DNA of 64,000 nucleotides, taken from positions 1-64,000 of the forward strand of contig NZ_NSGJ01000008.1 in NCBI RefSeq assembly GCF_002286775.1. Reading direction: 5' to 3'. The position numbers and the translations under genes were made by a program. The notes beneath the pieces were generated by a model. It saw only the letters and a list, made by a program, of their open reading frames with translations, was not told the DNA's origin and made no database searches. Positions 35,095 through 44,487 of this stretch are shown here, piece after piece. How positions within the stretch are numbered: position 1 is the first letter of the stretch; each line of letters begins with the position of its first letter. This DNA comes from Myroides sp. N17-2. GTDB lineage: Bacteria; Bacteroidota; Bacteroidia; Flavobacteriales; Flavobacteriaceae.

Positions 35095-36150
35095 ATGAAT
35101 AGAATAAAAAGAGTATTAATGAGTGCTTTTGTATTTGGAGCATTCATATTTGGCTTATCTGAAGCTGAAGCCTGTACACGTGTTGTTTATAAGGGACCGA
35201 ATAATACAGTAATTACTGCACGTTCGATGGACTGGAAAGAAGAGATTATGCCGAATATTTGGGTATTTCCTAGAGGTATGGAACGTACTGGTGAGGTAGG
35301 GAAGGCTTCTGTTAAGTGGAAATCTAAGTATGGTAGTGTGATTACATCTGCATTTGACATAGCTACAACTGATGGAATGAATGAAAAAGGAGTGGTGGCT
35401 AATATTCTATGGTTAGTAGAGTCTCAGTATCCTGATTATAATCCAGAAGGTAGTAATAAAGGGATTAGTTTAGCTGCTTGGGCTCAGTATGTATTAGATA
35501 ATTATGCTAGTGTAGATGAAGCTGTAAGCGACTTACAGAAGAATCCATTAGTAGTCGTAACTGCAAACACGCCAGGTCGTACTACATTAGCTACTGTGCA
35601 TTTAACAATATCTGATGCTAAAGGGGATAATGCTGTTTTAGAATATATAGATGGGAAATTAAAGGTATATCACGATGCTTCATATACAGTAGTGACAAAT
35701 TCTCCAACATTTGATAAACAATTAGCGATAAGAGATTATTGGAACTATTTGCCTGGAAATAAAGTATTACCAGGTACAGGTAGATCAGAAGATCGATTTG
35801 CACGTGCTTCTTATTATGCAACGGCTGTAGAGCAAAGTGCTGATGAACGCGTATCTGTAGGTGCTGCTTTCAGTATTATAAGAAATGTATCTGTGCCTTA
35901 TGGTGTGCATATCGATGGCGAGCCTAACTTGTCTTCTACTAAGTGGAGAACGGTCTCTGATCAAAAGAATTTAGTGTATTACTATGAAGATCCGATTGCA
36001 TTAACGCCTATGTGGCTAGATTTAAAAGCAATTGACTTTAGTGCTAAAGGAGGTGTTAGAAAATTAGATGTATCTAAGAAACAACAACACGCAGGTTTAG
36101 TAAATAACAAATTAGAAGTAACGAAACCATTCCAGTTCTTAGGAATTTAA
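35095..36150 (+). CDS. Linear amide C-N hydrolase (choloylglycine hydrolase family)
   Basis: A 351-aa Ntn hydrolase; the ATG at 35095 is preferred to TTG at 35086. A signal peptide runs to SEAEA, and the next residue is the nucleophile Cys in ACTRVVYKG, exposed by cleavage. TARSMDW and the NSPTFDKQL stretch are family features of penicillin V acylases and bile salt hydrolases. An exported form in Gram-negative flavobacteria probably cleaves amide bonds such as N-acyl homoserine lactones or penicillin V in the periplasm. Substrate is uncertain. It stands alone, ended by a bidirectional terminator. Confidence 0.85.
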   Translation: MNRIKRVLMSAFVFGAFIFGLSEAEACTRVVYKGPNNTVITARSMDWKEEIMPNIWVFPRGMERTGEVGKASVKWKSKYGSVITSAFDIATTDGMNEKGVVANILWLVESQYPDYNPEGSNKGISLAAWAQYVLDNYASVDEAVSDLQKNPLVVVTANTPGRTTLATVHLTISDAKGDNAVLEYIDGKLKVYHDASYTVVTNSPTFDKQLAIRDYWNYLPGNKVLPGTGRSEDRFARASYYATAVEQSADERVSVGAAFSIIRNVSVPYGVHIDGEPNLSSTKWRTVSDQKNLVYYYEDPIALTPMWLDLKAIDFSAKGGVRKLDVSKKQQHAGLVNNKLEVTKPFQFLGI

Positions 36151-36170
36151 TCGTTTCTATAGATATAAAA

Positions 36171-36206
36171 AGAGGCTATTTTAAGTAATTAAAATAGCCT
36201 CTTTCT
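36171..36206. terminator. Bidirectional terminator
   Basis: AAAAAGAGGCTATTTTAA, short loop, TTAAAATAGCCTCTTTCTT. It lies between the convergent amide hydrolase and RidA genes and can serve both. Confidence 0.8.
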
Positions 36207-36223
36207 TATGTTGTAAAGGATCC

Positions 36224-36604
36224 TTATTTAGAAGCGATCATTGATATTTCCACATTTACGTTTCTAGGTAGTTTTACTACTTGGATGCATTCTCTTGCAG
36301 GTGCTGTAGCTGCTGTAAAGAAGCTTCCGTATATCTCATTAACTTTAGCGAAGTCATTCATATCAGTTAAGAAGATAGTTGCTTTAACTACATTTTCGAA
36401 AGTCATATTAGCTGCTTCTAGTATAGCATTTAAGTTAGCCATTACTTGTTTTGCTTCATCCTCTATTCCTGTTGTTATAAGAGTCTCTGTAGCTTGGTTA
36501 AATGGGATTTGTCCAGAGATGAATAATAAGTCACCAGTCATAACTGAGTGATTATACGGTCCGATAGGAGCAGGTGCTTTGTCTGAATTGATTATTTTTT
36601 TCAT
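36224..36604 (-). CDS. ridA: RidA family enamine/imine deaminase
   Basis: A 126-aa RidA. KAPAPIGPYNHSV opens the protein, LLFISGQIP and FAKVNEIYGSFF are signatures, and the catalytic Arg lies in PARECIQVVKLP. It forms a trimer in the cytoplasm that hydrolyses reactive enamines from PLP enzymes, protecting against 2-aminoacrylate. It lies downstream of lptD on the minus strand, but a hairpin separates them, so it is probably a separate transcript. Standard length. Confidence 0.94.
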   Translation of the reverse strand: MKKIINSDKAPAPIGPYNHSVMTGDLLFISGQIPFNQATETLITTGIEDEAKQVMANLNAILEAANMTFENVVKATIFLTDMNDFAKVNEIYGSFFTAATAPARECIQVVKLPRNVNVEISMIASK

Positions 36605-36623
36605 AAGTTATCATTTAGATAAG

Positions 36624-36654
36624 AAGAGGAGGAGTATATAATACGCCTCCTCTT
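36624..36654 (-). terminator. Terminator between lptD and ridA
   Basis: On the minus strand, AAGAGGAGGCGT, short loop, then ACTCCTCCTCTTCTT, just past the lptD stop. Confidence 0.65.
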
Positions 36655-36665
36655 AAAAAGTTATT

Positions 36666-39362
36666 TTATCTATATAATTTGTCTGGAGCTTTTCGTTTCT
36701 CCCACTTGATATCACTTAACATTGAAGAGCGAATACCGATGAAGAATCCCCAGCTAGTATACGTTCCGATAGGTACCCAAGAGAAGTCCATTCTCCAACT
36801 CTTTAAATCACGTTCAAAACGCAACTGCGTAAAAGTAACCCCTTTTTGAACAAAATCATAACCGGTAGAAAAACCTACTTTCCAGTTAGGTGTGACTTCT
36901 ATGTTACCAGACATCATGACTGAGTTATTGACTATCTCGTTTTGCCTTGATGAGTTATTATATGTCATGGAGTAAGCAAATGTCAAGTCCCAAGGGAGTT
37001 TTGCATTAAAGAATCCACCAAATGGTTTGTCATCATTCTCATCACCTAGTGTACTTTTGCGCTGATTACCTAGGTCTACCGCTCTACCAAATAAGTCATC
37101 TGCACGTCCACCATTATCTACCGAGTTCTGGTTCTTTTTGTCTTCAGCTCCACCGAACATTGCATCTTTACTAGACATTGACCAGTTTATGGTCATATTA
37201 GCACTTGTTAGACGAAATAAACTACCACCATTATTGATGTTATAAGTATCTATACGGCGGTTGTTGTTGTCTAATGCATACGGGTCAAGCGTAGCACCAA
37301 AGTTAATCTGCATCTTGTCTTTAAATATTGCTGTTCCTGCACTTAAACGCATTGGAGCCCATTTAAGAGAGTCAGCAGACATATTATAGCTTGTAGAAAG
37401 GTTAAGGCTATTTAAAAGCATTACCTTCTTTGGTTCTCCTTTTTCATTTTGATCATCACGAACTTTAGCTTCAAAAGTGTTGCTTAAGTTGAACGACATC
37501 ATATTAGAGTTATATCTACCTGGTGCTCCGAATATACCTCCTTGGAATCGGGTATAGTCTTGCATTGTTTGTCCAGTAGCATCTATTGCATAGGTGTCGT
37601 AGTATTGCTCAAAACTAGGTGTGTATGAATACCCAACACTAGGACGCATTACGTGACGAATAGCTTGAATCCTTTTGTCTTCTCCAAAGTTGAAAGTACC
37701 ATAGATAGTGGTACCAACACTTGCATTTGCACTATATGTTCTAAAACTATCAAATCCATTTACACGAATGTCATCTACTTTATTAGATTGAGCATTGTAT
37801 TTTTTCTCTATTGTGTTAAAGTACCATACCTCGTTATAAGAAGCTCCTGCTGTAACTGAGAAGTGTTTAAACACTTTAAAGTTAGTAGCAATAGGAATAC
37901 TGTGTTGGAATGCAGTGTTTAAACTGTCAAACATTTCTCTTTTAAAGAAATAGTCTTCATGTGTCTTAACACGGTTCTCTCCACGAACAGAGTATGAGAA
38001 GTTTAAGTTTTTGATGATTCCTTTTTTAGAACCAAATTTAGGAGCAAAAGGGAATACACGGTCTACGTTCACTTGTAGTGTAGGTAGAGTCATATTGATC
38101 TCTTTTGTATTTGTCGATTGAGAGTGTGTTGCTGTAAGTGACATATTCACTTGAGGTACACTTTCGAAGGTACGTTGGTAACTAACAGATGAACTCATCG
38201 TGTTGTTCATTGAAGCACCTACGTTATATGTGTTATTTGATTGTCTAAAGTATTGGCTACTACCTAAGTTAACAGAAGCAGAGAATCTTGAGTTAGGATT
38301 AGCTTTACCATCTTGACTGTGATTCCACTGGATGTTATAAAGCTTACTAGACATATAGTCTGGTAGACCTCTCTCTGAAAAGATATTATTCTCGTATCTA
38401 ATTAATACTCTACCGTTATACTTATATCGCTGTGCGTATGAACTGTTTAAGCGTATTCCCCAACTTCCATTGGTATAGTAGTCTCCTAATACATTTAAGT
38501 CCATCTTATCGCTAATGGCAAAATAGTATCCACCATTTTGGATATAATAACCTTGTTGGTTTGTATCTCCGAAACTTGGGAATATAAATCCAGACTCCGC
38601 TTTCTCAGACATAGGGAAAAAAGCAAAAGGAAGTCCTAGTGGAGTAGGTACATCAGCGATAACCATATTAGTCACCCCTGTCACTACTTTTTTACCAGGT
38701 ACTAGTTTTACTTTATTTGTACGGAAGTAGTATTCAGGATCATCTAAATCTTTAGCAGTAGTAAAGATTACATCTTTCATAAAGTAAACAGAGTCATTCT
38801 CTTTTTTACTTACTTGAGCTTTGATTCTGAATTCACCTTGAGAAGTACGAGATTTAAATACAAGGGCTTTTTTCGTTTTTGTATTAAAACGAATAGAATC
38901 AGGTTCTACAACTTGACCTCCTTGTTTAAATACTGGATATTGAGACATTTTACCAACACTATCTTTAATACCACCAGCATATATTTCGTTTTTCTCATAG
39001 TTGAAAACGATTTTACCAGCAGTAAGTTCATAATCTTGATATTTTATCTCAGCCTCATTATATAATGTAATTTCTTTTTTGGCTAAGTTTAGAGATTCAT
39101 AGTCTTTAGCTTTTCTATAGACCATATCTTCAAGTAGCGCTTTTTTCTTAGGAGCTAATGTGTCTTTTGGGGTTTTAGTAATGTCTTTTTTAGACACAAC
39201 AGGTTGTTCCATAGTATCTTTGATAGTTACTATAGAGTCTTTTTTGATTGTAGTATTTACAGTTGTAAATTTTTTATTGTAGTCTTGTGCAATACTTTTT
39301 TGAGTTAAAGTTGCTCCGAAAACAGATAAAATGAAAACGATATTAAAAATATTTGTTCGCAA
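36666..39362 (-). CDS. lptD: Putative LPS assembly protein LptD
   Basis: An 898-aa outer-membrane protein. A signal peptide ends near SIAQ (residue 25), a Lys/Thr-rich linker follows, then an OstA/LptA-like beta region (EAEIKYQDYELTAGKIVFNYEKNE, near 105) and a long barrel (from ~240 to the end). This is the Bacteroidota LptD_2 form. It inserts lipopolysaccharide into the outer leaflet. It is divergent from the amidase gene across ~120 bases that include a TAAGTTTG -7 motif on its strand at 39414-39421. Full length with no break. Confidence 0.88.
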   Translation of the reverse strand: MRTNIFNIVFILSVFGATLTQKSIAQDYNKKFTTVNTTIKKDSIVTIKDTMEQPVVSKKDITKTPKDTLAPKKKALLEDMVYRKAKDYESLNLAKKEITLYNEAEIKYQDYELTAGKIVFNYEKNEIYAGGIKDSVGKMSQYPVFKQGGQVVEPDSIRFNTKTKKALVFKSRTSQGEFRIKAQVSKKENDSVYFMKDVIFTTAKDLDDPEYYFRTNKVKLVPGKKVVTGVTNMVIADVPTPLGLPFAFFPMSEKAESGFIFPSFGDTNQQGYYIQNGGYYFAISDKMDLNVLGDYYTNGSWGIRLNSSYAQRYKYNGRVLIRYENNIFSERGLPDYMSSKLYNIQWNHSQDGKANPNSRFSASVNLGSSQYFRQSNNTYNVGASMNNTMSSSVSYQRTFESVPQVNMSLTATHSQSTNTKEINMTLPTLQVNVDRVFPFAPKFGSKKGIIKNLNFSYSVRGENRVKTHEDYFFKREMFDSLNTAFQHSIPIATNFKVFKHFSVTAGASYNEVWYFNTIEKKYNAQSNKVDDIRVNGFDSFRTYSANASVGTTIYGTFNFGEDKRIQAIRHVMRPSVGYSYTPSFEQYYDTYAIDATGQTMQDYTRFQGGIFGAPGRYNSNMMSFNLSNTFEAKVRDDQNEKGEPKKVMLLNSLNLSTSYNMSADSLKWAPMRLSAGTAIFKDKMQINFGATLDPYALDNNNRRIDTYNINNGGSLFRLTSANMTINWSMSSKDAMFGGAEDKKNQNSVDNGGRADDLFGRAVDLGNQRKSTLGDENDDKPFGGFFNAKLPWDLTFAYSMTYNNSSRQNEIVNNSVMMSGNIEVTPNWKVGFSTGYDFVQKGVTFTQLRFERDLKSWRMDFSWVPIGTYTSWGFFIGIRSSMLSDIKWEKRKAPDKLYR

Positions 39363-39413
39363 ACCTATATATATGCTATTTTTGTAAAATTAAGCGCGTT
39401 GTTTTTAACGTGT

Positions 39414-39421
39414 CAAACTTA
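39414..39421 (-). promoter_or_regulatory. -7 element before lptD
   Basis: Minus-strand TAAGTTTG, an exact TAnnTTTG match, ~50 bases before the lptD start. No good TTG is seen upstream. Confidence 0.4.
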
Positions 39422-39484
39422 CATATATTTTTTTTGAAAAATGTATTTTTATTTAAATTATAAAACACTATAAATATCCATTAT

Positions 39485-40660
39485 ATGAATTACAGTCGTT
39501 TTAAGCTGTTTGCTTTATTAGCCGTTGTATTATTAAGTTTTTCTGTAAGTGCACAGAATGGTAAGAAGTTTAAGGTTGTTTTGGATCCTGGACACGGAGG
39601 AAAAGACACTGGTACTAACCATAAAAAGAATGTTGAAAAAGATATTGTACTTGCTGTTGCGTTAGAAGTAGGGAGAATATTAGAGAGACAATCTGATATT
39701 GATGTATATTATACACGTAAGACTGATGTATTCGTTCCTGTGAAAGAACGATCTGTACTTGCTAATAATAATAACGGTAATGTCTTTGTATCTATTCACT
39801 GTAACGGTGTGAATTCTGAAGCTGCATCAGGTACTGAAACTTACGTAATGGGTCTTAGTAAGAACAAATCTAATTTAGATGTTGCCAAAACGGAGAACTC
39901 GGTAATTATGATGGAGGACGATTATAAGACTAAGTATGCTGGATTTGATCCGTCATCACCAGAGTCTATTATAGGTCTAACATTAATTCAAGAAGATTAC
40001 GTACATCAGAGTATTGATCTTGCGAGTAGAGTTCAAGATGGCTTTACTAATGATTTAAGAAGAAAGAATAGGGGAGTGAAGCAAGGACCTTTCTGGGTAT
40101 TGCATGGTGCTTTTATGCCTAGTATTCTTATAGAGCTTGGATTTGTATCTAATACAGAAGAGGGAAGCTATTTGACATCAAGTAGAGGACAGAAAGAGTT
40201 AGCTACTTCTATCGCTCAAGGAATTATTAATTATAAAGCAGCATACTACGGGGGAAGTAAAACTTTAGTAGTGGCTGATTCGTCAAGTAAGACTGTTGCT
40301 AAAGATTCTAGTGCAACTAAAAATAATACTAGAGAAGTGAAAAACACTTCAAAAGAAGTAGCAAAAGAAAATACAACGCCGCGAAAAGAAAGTAGTTCAA
40401 AGAATAATGGTATCATTTTTAAAGTGCAAATTGCAGCTGGATCTAAAGAATTATCACTTAGACCAGAAAATTTTAAAGGACTAAGAGGAGTTACTACAAT
40501 GAGAGCGGGTAATCTAAGTAGATACTACTATGGGGAGACAAGTGACTATGATACAGCGAAAGAGAATTTGAAAGTAGCGAAGAATAGTGGACATAGTTCT
40601 GCTTTTATCGTTGCATTTAAAAATGGTAACTCAATCACAGTAGAGGAAGCAATAAAATAA
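39485..40660 (+). CDS. N-acetylmuramoyl-L-alanine amidase (AmiC-like)
   Basis: A 391-aa exported amidase. A signal peptide covers ~23 residues (ends SAQ). The Amidase_3 domain has LDPGHGGKDTG (first zinc His), SIHCNG (second His), and the catalytic Glu in SILIELGFVSN. After a Ser/Lys linker, a SPOR-like C-terminal domain (~310-391) begins at FKVQIAAGSKEL and would bind denuded septal glycan. It splits peptidoglycan during cell separation. The MlaD gene follows ~56 bases later on the same strand, a common order in flavobacteria. Confidence 0.93.
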   Translation: MNYSRFKLFALLAVVLLSFSVSAQNGKKFKVVLDPGHGGKDTGTNHKKNVEKDIVLAVALEVGRILERQSDIDVYYTRKTDVFVPVKERSVLANNNNGNVFVSIHCNGVNSEAASGTETYVMGLSKNKSNLDVAKTENSVIMMEDDYKTKYAGFDPSSPESIIGLTLIQEDYVHQSIDLASRVQDGFTNDLRRKNRGVKQGPFWVLHGAFMPSILIELGFVSNTEEGSYLTSSRGQKELATSIAQGIINYKAAYYGGSKTLVVADSSSKTVAKDSSATKNNTREVKNTSKEVAKENTTPRKESSSKNNGIIFKVQIAAGSKELSLRPENFKGLRGVTTMRAGNLSRYYYGETSDYDTAKENLKVAKNSGHSSAFIVAFKNGNSITVEEAIK

Positions 40661-40716
40661 TATCAAGCGCTTTAGAAATAAAAGTTTATTTTTGTGTGTT
40701 ATAAAAATGGAAAGTT

Positions 40717-41682
40717 TTGAAAATATCAAGAGAAATTAAAACAGCAATTTTAGTATTAGGAGCAATTGGTTTGTTCATTTGGGGATACTCATTTTTAAAA
40801 GGAAGAAACCTATTTGATAATAGTACTAGATATTATGTAGAATATGATAACGTGGAGGGACTGACAATGTCTTCAACAGTTACTATTAATGGTCTAGTAG
40901 TAGGAAAAGTATCAAAAATAGAATTGGATAATGTTAGCGGGAAATTAAAAGTAGAGCTTTTAATGACTCAAAACGTTGATATCTCTAAGAACAGTATTGC
41001 TAAAATATATTCTCCTGGTTTGTTAGGAGGGAAGAGTATTATGATTGATCCTATTTTTGGTGAGACTACTTATGCTGAATCTGGACAAACTTTAAAAGGT
41101 GAAGTAGTACAAGATATGACTGAGAAATTAGCTGGTCAGATCGCACCATTACAACAAAAGGTAGAAGAGGCTTTAGCTAATTTGAATACCATGTTAGCAT
41201 CTGTTAACAATATAATGGATGAGAATACACAAGCTAGTCTTAAAAGTGCCGTTAATCAATTAGATGGTACCTTAACAGGAGCAAATACTTTAATGGCTAC
41301 TACCAATAAATTAGTTGCGTCTACACAACCTAAGTTAGATGGTACTTTATCTAACTTAAACACGATGAGTAGTAACTTCGCTTCTCTGTCTACTGATTTA
41401 AAAACTTTGGATATCAAATCTACTTTTGCTAACTTAGATAACGCTACAGCTAGCATGGATAAAATCATGGGTGATATTCAAAATGGTAAAGGATCTGTTG
41501 GTAAATTATTAAAAGATGAACAGCTTTATAGTAATTTAGAAGGAGCGAGTAAAGAGCTAGAAGGCTTATTACGAGATTTAAAAGAAAATCCTAAGCGTTA
41601 TGTTCACTTCTCTTTATTTGGTAAAAAGGCGACACCTTACCAAGAAACAAAAGAAGAGGCGGCACCTGCTGTGGAGAAATAG
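40717..41682 (+). CDS. MlaD/MCE family lipid-transport protein
   Basis: A 321-aa protein with one N-terminal membrane helix (AILVLGAIGLFIWGYSFL, ~10-27) and an MCE domain (RYYVEYDNVEGLTMSSTVTI, ~38-57, onward to ~120). A long helical tail rich in Asn and Leu follows. MCE proteins form rings that carry phospholipids between the membranes with an ABC transporter. The start is TTG at 40717; the ATG ten bases upstream is out of frame. It follows the amidase gene and may be co-transcribed. Confidence 0.88.
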   Translation: MKISREIKTAILVLGAIGLFIWGYSFLKGRNLFDNSTRYYVEYDNVEGLTMSSTVTINGLVVGKVSKIELDNVSGKLKVELLMTQNVDISKNSIAKIYSPGLLGGKSIMIDPIFGETTYAESGQTLKGEVVQDMTEKLAGQIAPLQQKVEEALANLNTMLASVNNIMDENTQASLKSAVNQLDGTLTGANTLMATTNKLVASTQPKLDGTLSNLNTMSSNFASLSTDLKTLDIKSTFANLDNATASMDKIMGDIQNGKGSVGKLLKDEQLYSNLEGASKELEGLLRDLKENPKRYVHFSLFGKKATPYQETKEEAAPAVEK

Positions 41683-41746
41683 ATTACAAACAAGAACTAA
41701 CCAACTAACAAAAAACTAACAATTTACTGAAACAATTATTACGACT

Positions 41747-43072
41747 ATGGAGTATTTAGGCCAAGTATTATTTTTACTTCTTTTAGTTGTTGGGTTTGGA
41801 TTCTTTATTAAAAATATAAAGAAGCTAATACGCAACATCAAATTAGGAAGGAATATTGACAGAACTGACAATTCTTCTGCTCGCTGGAGAAATATGATTC
41901 GCGTGGCATTAGGACAATCAAAAATGGTGAAAAGACCTATTCCTGCTATTTTGCATATTTTCGTTTATGCAGGGTTTGTGATTATTAATATTGAGATGCT
42001 AGAGATCATTGTAGATGGTTTGTTTGGTACTCATCGTGCTTTTAGCTTTTTAGGTACAGCATATAATGCTTTAATAGGAATCTTTGAAGTACTTGCTTTC
42101 TTGGTAATCTTTGGAGTAGTAGTATTTTGGATTCGTAGAAATGTACTTAAGTTAAAGCGTCTTAATCAACCTGAGTTAGAAGGATGGGCTAAACGTGATG
42201 CGAATAACATTATTTACATCGAAACGATATTGATGTGTTTCTTTTTAATCATGAATGCTGCTGATTATTACTTACAGAGTATTGGTTATACACATTATAC
42301 TGCAGTGGGATCTTTTCCTATATCAGGTTTAATCAGTCCTATCTTTGATGGTATTAATCCTGCTACTGTTGCATTTATAGAGCGTTTTTGTTGGTGGGCA
42401 CACATTGCGGGTGTAATGGTGTTTATGAACTACTTATACTATTCTAAGCACTTACACATTTTCTTAGCTTTCCCAAACACATATTTTGCAAACTTACAAC
42501 CGAAAGGGGAGTTTGATAATCTTGAAGCAGTTAAAAAAGAGGTTTCTCTAATGATGGATCCTAATGCTGATCCGTATGCGGCGCCTGCTGAACCAGTAGG
42601 AGAACCAGAAAAGTTCGGAGCACAAGATGTTATGGATTTAAATTGGGTTCAGTTATTAAATGCGTATTCATGTACTGAATGTGGTCGTTGTACTTCTTCT
42701 TGTCCACAGAATATCACAGGTAAAAAACTATCTCCACGTAAGATTATGATGTCTACACGTGATCGTTTAGAAGACGTTAGTAAGATAATGGATGCTAATA
42801 ATGGTCAGTTCGTAGATGATGGTAAGACATTATTAAATGATTATATTACTCCAGAAGAGTTATGGGCTTGTAATACATGTAATGCATGTGTGGAAGAATG
42901 TCCTATCGATATTAGTCCTCTTTCTATTATTATGGATATGCGTCGTTTCCTTGTTATGGAACAAAGTGCTGCTCCAATAGAGTTGAACAACATGATGCAG
43001 AATGTCGAGAACAATGCAGCTCCATGGCAGTATAGCCAAATGGATCGCTTAAACTGGAAAGACGAGAATTAA
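41747..43072 (+). CDS. Membrane (Fe-S) oxidoreductase, HdrE/D-like subunit
   Basis: A 441-aa protein. About five hydrophobic helices fill residues 1-~245, some with His residues that could bind haem. A soluble part then holds two 4Fe-4S motifs: CTECGRCTSSCP (near 308) and CNTCNACVEECP (near 380). The pattern matches heterodisulfide-reductase-like or glycolate-oxidase-like electron carriers. It pairs with the CCG-domain protein encoded ~50 bases downstream, together probably passing electrons between a soluble donor and the quinone pool. Donor unknown. Confidence 0.88.
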   Translation: MEYLGQVLFLLLLVVGFGFFIKNIKKLIRNIKLGRNIDRTDNSSARWRNMIRVALGQSKMVKRPIPAILHIFVYAGFVIINIEMLEIIVDGLFGTHRAFSFLGTAYNALIGIFEVLAFLVIFGVVVFWIRRNVLKLKRLNQPELEGWAKRDANNIIYIETILMCFFLIMNAADYYLQSIGYTHYTAVGSFPISGLISPIFDGINPATVAFIERFCWWAHIAGVMVFMNYLYYSKHLHIFLAFPNTYFANLQPKGEFDNLEAVKKEVSLMMDPNADPYAAPAEPVGEPEKFGAQDVMDLNWVQLLNAYSCTECGRCTSSCPQNITGKKLSPRKIMMSTRDRLEDVSKIMDANNGQFVDDGKTLLNDYITPEELWACNTCNACVEECPIDISPLSIIMDMRRFLVMEQSAAPIELNNMMQNVENNAAPWQYSQMDRLNWKDEN

Positions 43073-43121
43073 ACATTAACTATCATAATCCCTAGTGGAT
43101 TATCTCAATACATACAATATT

Positions 43122-43913
43122 ATGTCAGCAAATTTAGTAGTGTCTACAATGGCAGAGATGATGGCAAGAGGAGAACAACCAGAAGTACTTTTTTGGGTTG
43201 GTTGTGCAGGAAGTTTTGACGATAGAGCAAAAAAGATTACAAAAGCATTCGTAAAGATATTAAATAAAGCTAATGTGTCATTCGCTGTACTTGGTACAGA
43301 AGAAGGATGTACTGGTGATCCAGCAAAAAGAGCTGGTAATGAGTTTGCTTTTCAAATGGCAGCTATGATGAATATCCAAGTATTAGATGGATATGAAATA
43401 AAGAAGATAGTAACGGCATGCCCTCACTGTTTTAATACAATCAAAAATGAATACCCTGATTTAGGAGGAAAATATGAAGTAGTTCACCATACACAATTTC
43501 TAAAATCTTTACTTGATGAAGGAAGATTAACGATAGAAGGTGGACAATTCAAAGGAAAGAGAATTACTTTCCACGATCCATGTTATTTAGGGAGAGCTAA
43601 CCAAGTGTATGAAGCACCTCGTCAACTAATCGAGAAGTTAGATGCTGAGTTAGTGGAAATGAAGCGTTCTAAACAGAATGGATTATGTTGTGGAGCTGGT
43701 GGAGCACAGCTTTTTAAAGAGCCAGAACACGGAACGAAAGAAGTACACGTAGAACGTACTGAAGAAGCTATAGATACAAATGCAGAGATTATCGCTGCAG
43801 GATGTCCATTCTGTAACACAATGCTTACAGATGGAGTTAAGTTTAAAGATAAAGAAACCTCAGTGAAAGTATTAGACGTAGCTGAGTTAATCGCTAACGC
43901 AGAAGATTTATAA
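43122..43913 (+). CDS. CCG-domain (Fe-S)-binding protein
   Basis: A 263-aa protein; ATG at 43122 is preferred over GTG at 43095. Two CCG domains are seen: VGCAGSFDDRAKK with CPHCFNT, and HDPCYLGR with LCCGAGGAQLF and GCPFCNTM. Such domains bind unusual iron-sulfur clusters in HdrB, GlpC and LldE-type proteins. It should form a complex with the membrane Fe-S protein encoded just before it. The next gene starts 4 bases after its stop, so it is part of a three-gene unit. Confidence 0.88.
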   Translation: MSANLVVSTMAEMMARGEQPEVLFWVGCAGSFDDRAKKITKAFVKILNKANVSFAVLGTEEGCTGDPAKRAGNEFAFQMAAMMNIQVLDGYEIKKIVTACPHCFNTIKNEYPDLGGKYEVVHHTQFLKSLLDEGRLTIEGGQFKGKRITFHDPCYLGRANQVYEAPRQLIEKLDAELVEMKRSKQNGLCCGAGGAQLFKEPEHGTKEVHVERTEEAIDTNAEIIAAGCPFCNTMLTDGVKFKDKETSVKVLDVAELIANAEDL

Positions 43914-43917
43914 TATT

Positions 43918-44403
43918 ATGTACAAACCATTTGAAGAGATGCCTGATCATTCGAGAGTTTGGATTTACCAATCTAATCGTAAATTCTCAGATGAAGAGGT
44001 TCAAGATATAGATAAAGACTTAGCGGCATTCGTAGCTGAGTGGGCAGCACATGCTACGCCTTTAGAAGCTTCTTATAAGATATTCTATAATCGTTTTATC
44101 GTTTTAGCAGTAGATCAAGAAGTTCATCCTGCTTCAGGATGCTCTATCGATGCATCTGTACGCGTGATACAAGACCTTGAGCAGAAGTATAGTGTAGATT
44201 TATTAGATAAGATGAATGTAACCTATAAAACAGGTGAATTTATCGCTTTTAAAACTTTAATTGAATTTAAAAGCCTTGTAAAATCAAAAGCAGTTTCTGC
44301 TAATACGATTGTATTCAATAATTTAGTTAATAATTTAGGAGAATTTAGAGAATTTTGGGAGGTTCCGGCAGAGGAAAGTTGGCATTCACGCTTTTTTAAA
44401 TAG
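43918..44403 (+). CDS. Conserved Bacteroidota protein, 161 aa
   Basis: A soluble protein often labelled ABC transporter ATPase in flavobacterial genomes, but no Walker A, Walker B or signature motif is present, so that name is not supported. Features are WIYQSNRKFSDEEV near the start, a conserved HPASGCSIDASVRVI stretch near residue 76, and a Trp-rich end (FWEVPAEESWHSRFFK). It begins 4 bases after the CCG protein gene and is probably co-expressed. Function unknown. Confidence 0.75.
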   Translation: MYKPFEEMPDHSRVWIYQSNRKFSDEEVQDIDKDLAAFVAEWAAHATPLEASYKIFYNRFIVLAVDQEVHPASGCSIDASVRVIQDLEQKYSVDLLDKMNVTYKTGEFIAFKTLIEFKSLVKSKAVSANTIVFNNLVNNLGEFREFWEVPAEESWHSRFFK

Positions 44404-44430
44404 AATCTAATAATTATATTTACGATATCA

Positions 44431-44471
44431 AAATCATCATCAAATAGACTTTTGGTGATGATTTTTTTTTG
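44431..44471 (+). terminator. Terminator of the Fe-S gene unit
   Basis: AAAATCATCATCAAA, short loop, TTTTGGTGATGATTTT with nine T residues. It precedes the GH3 gene start by ~17 bases. Confidence 0.85.
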
Positions 44472-44487
44472 ACTTAAAAAAGAACTG

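Noticed and set aside
43918-44403. Gene commonly named ABC transporter ATPase
   Set aside because: No Walker A, signature or Walker B motif is present in its 161 residues, so the name is not supported.
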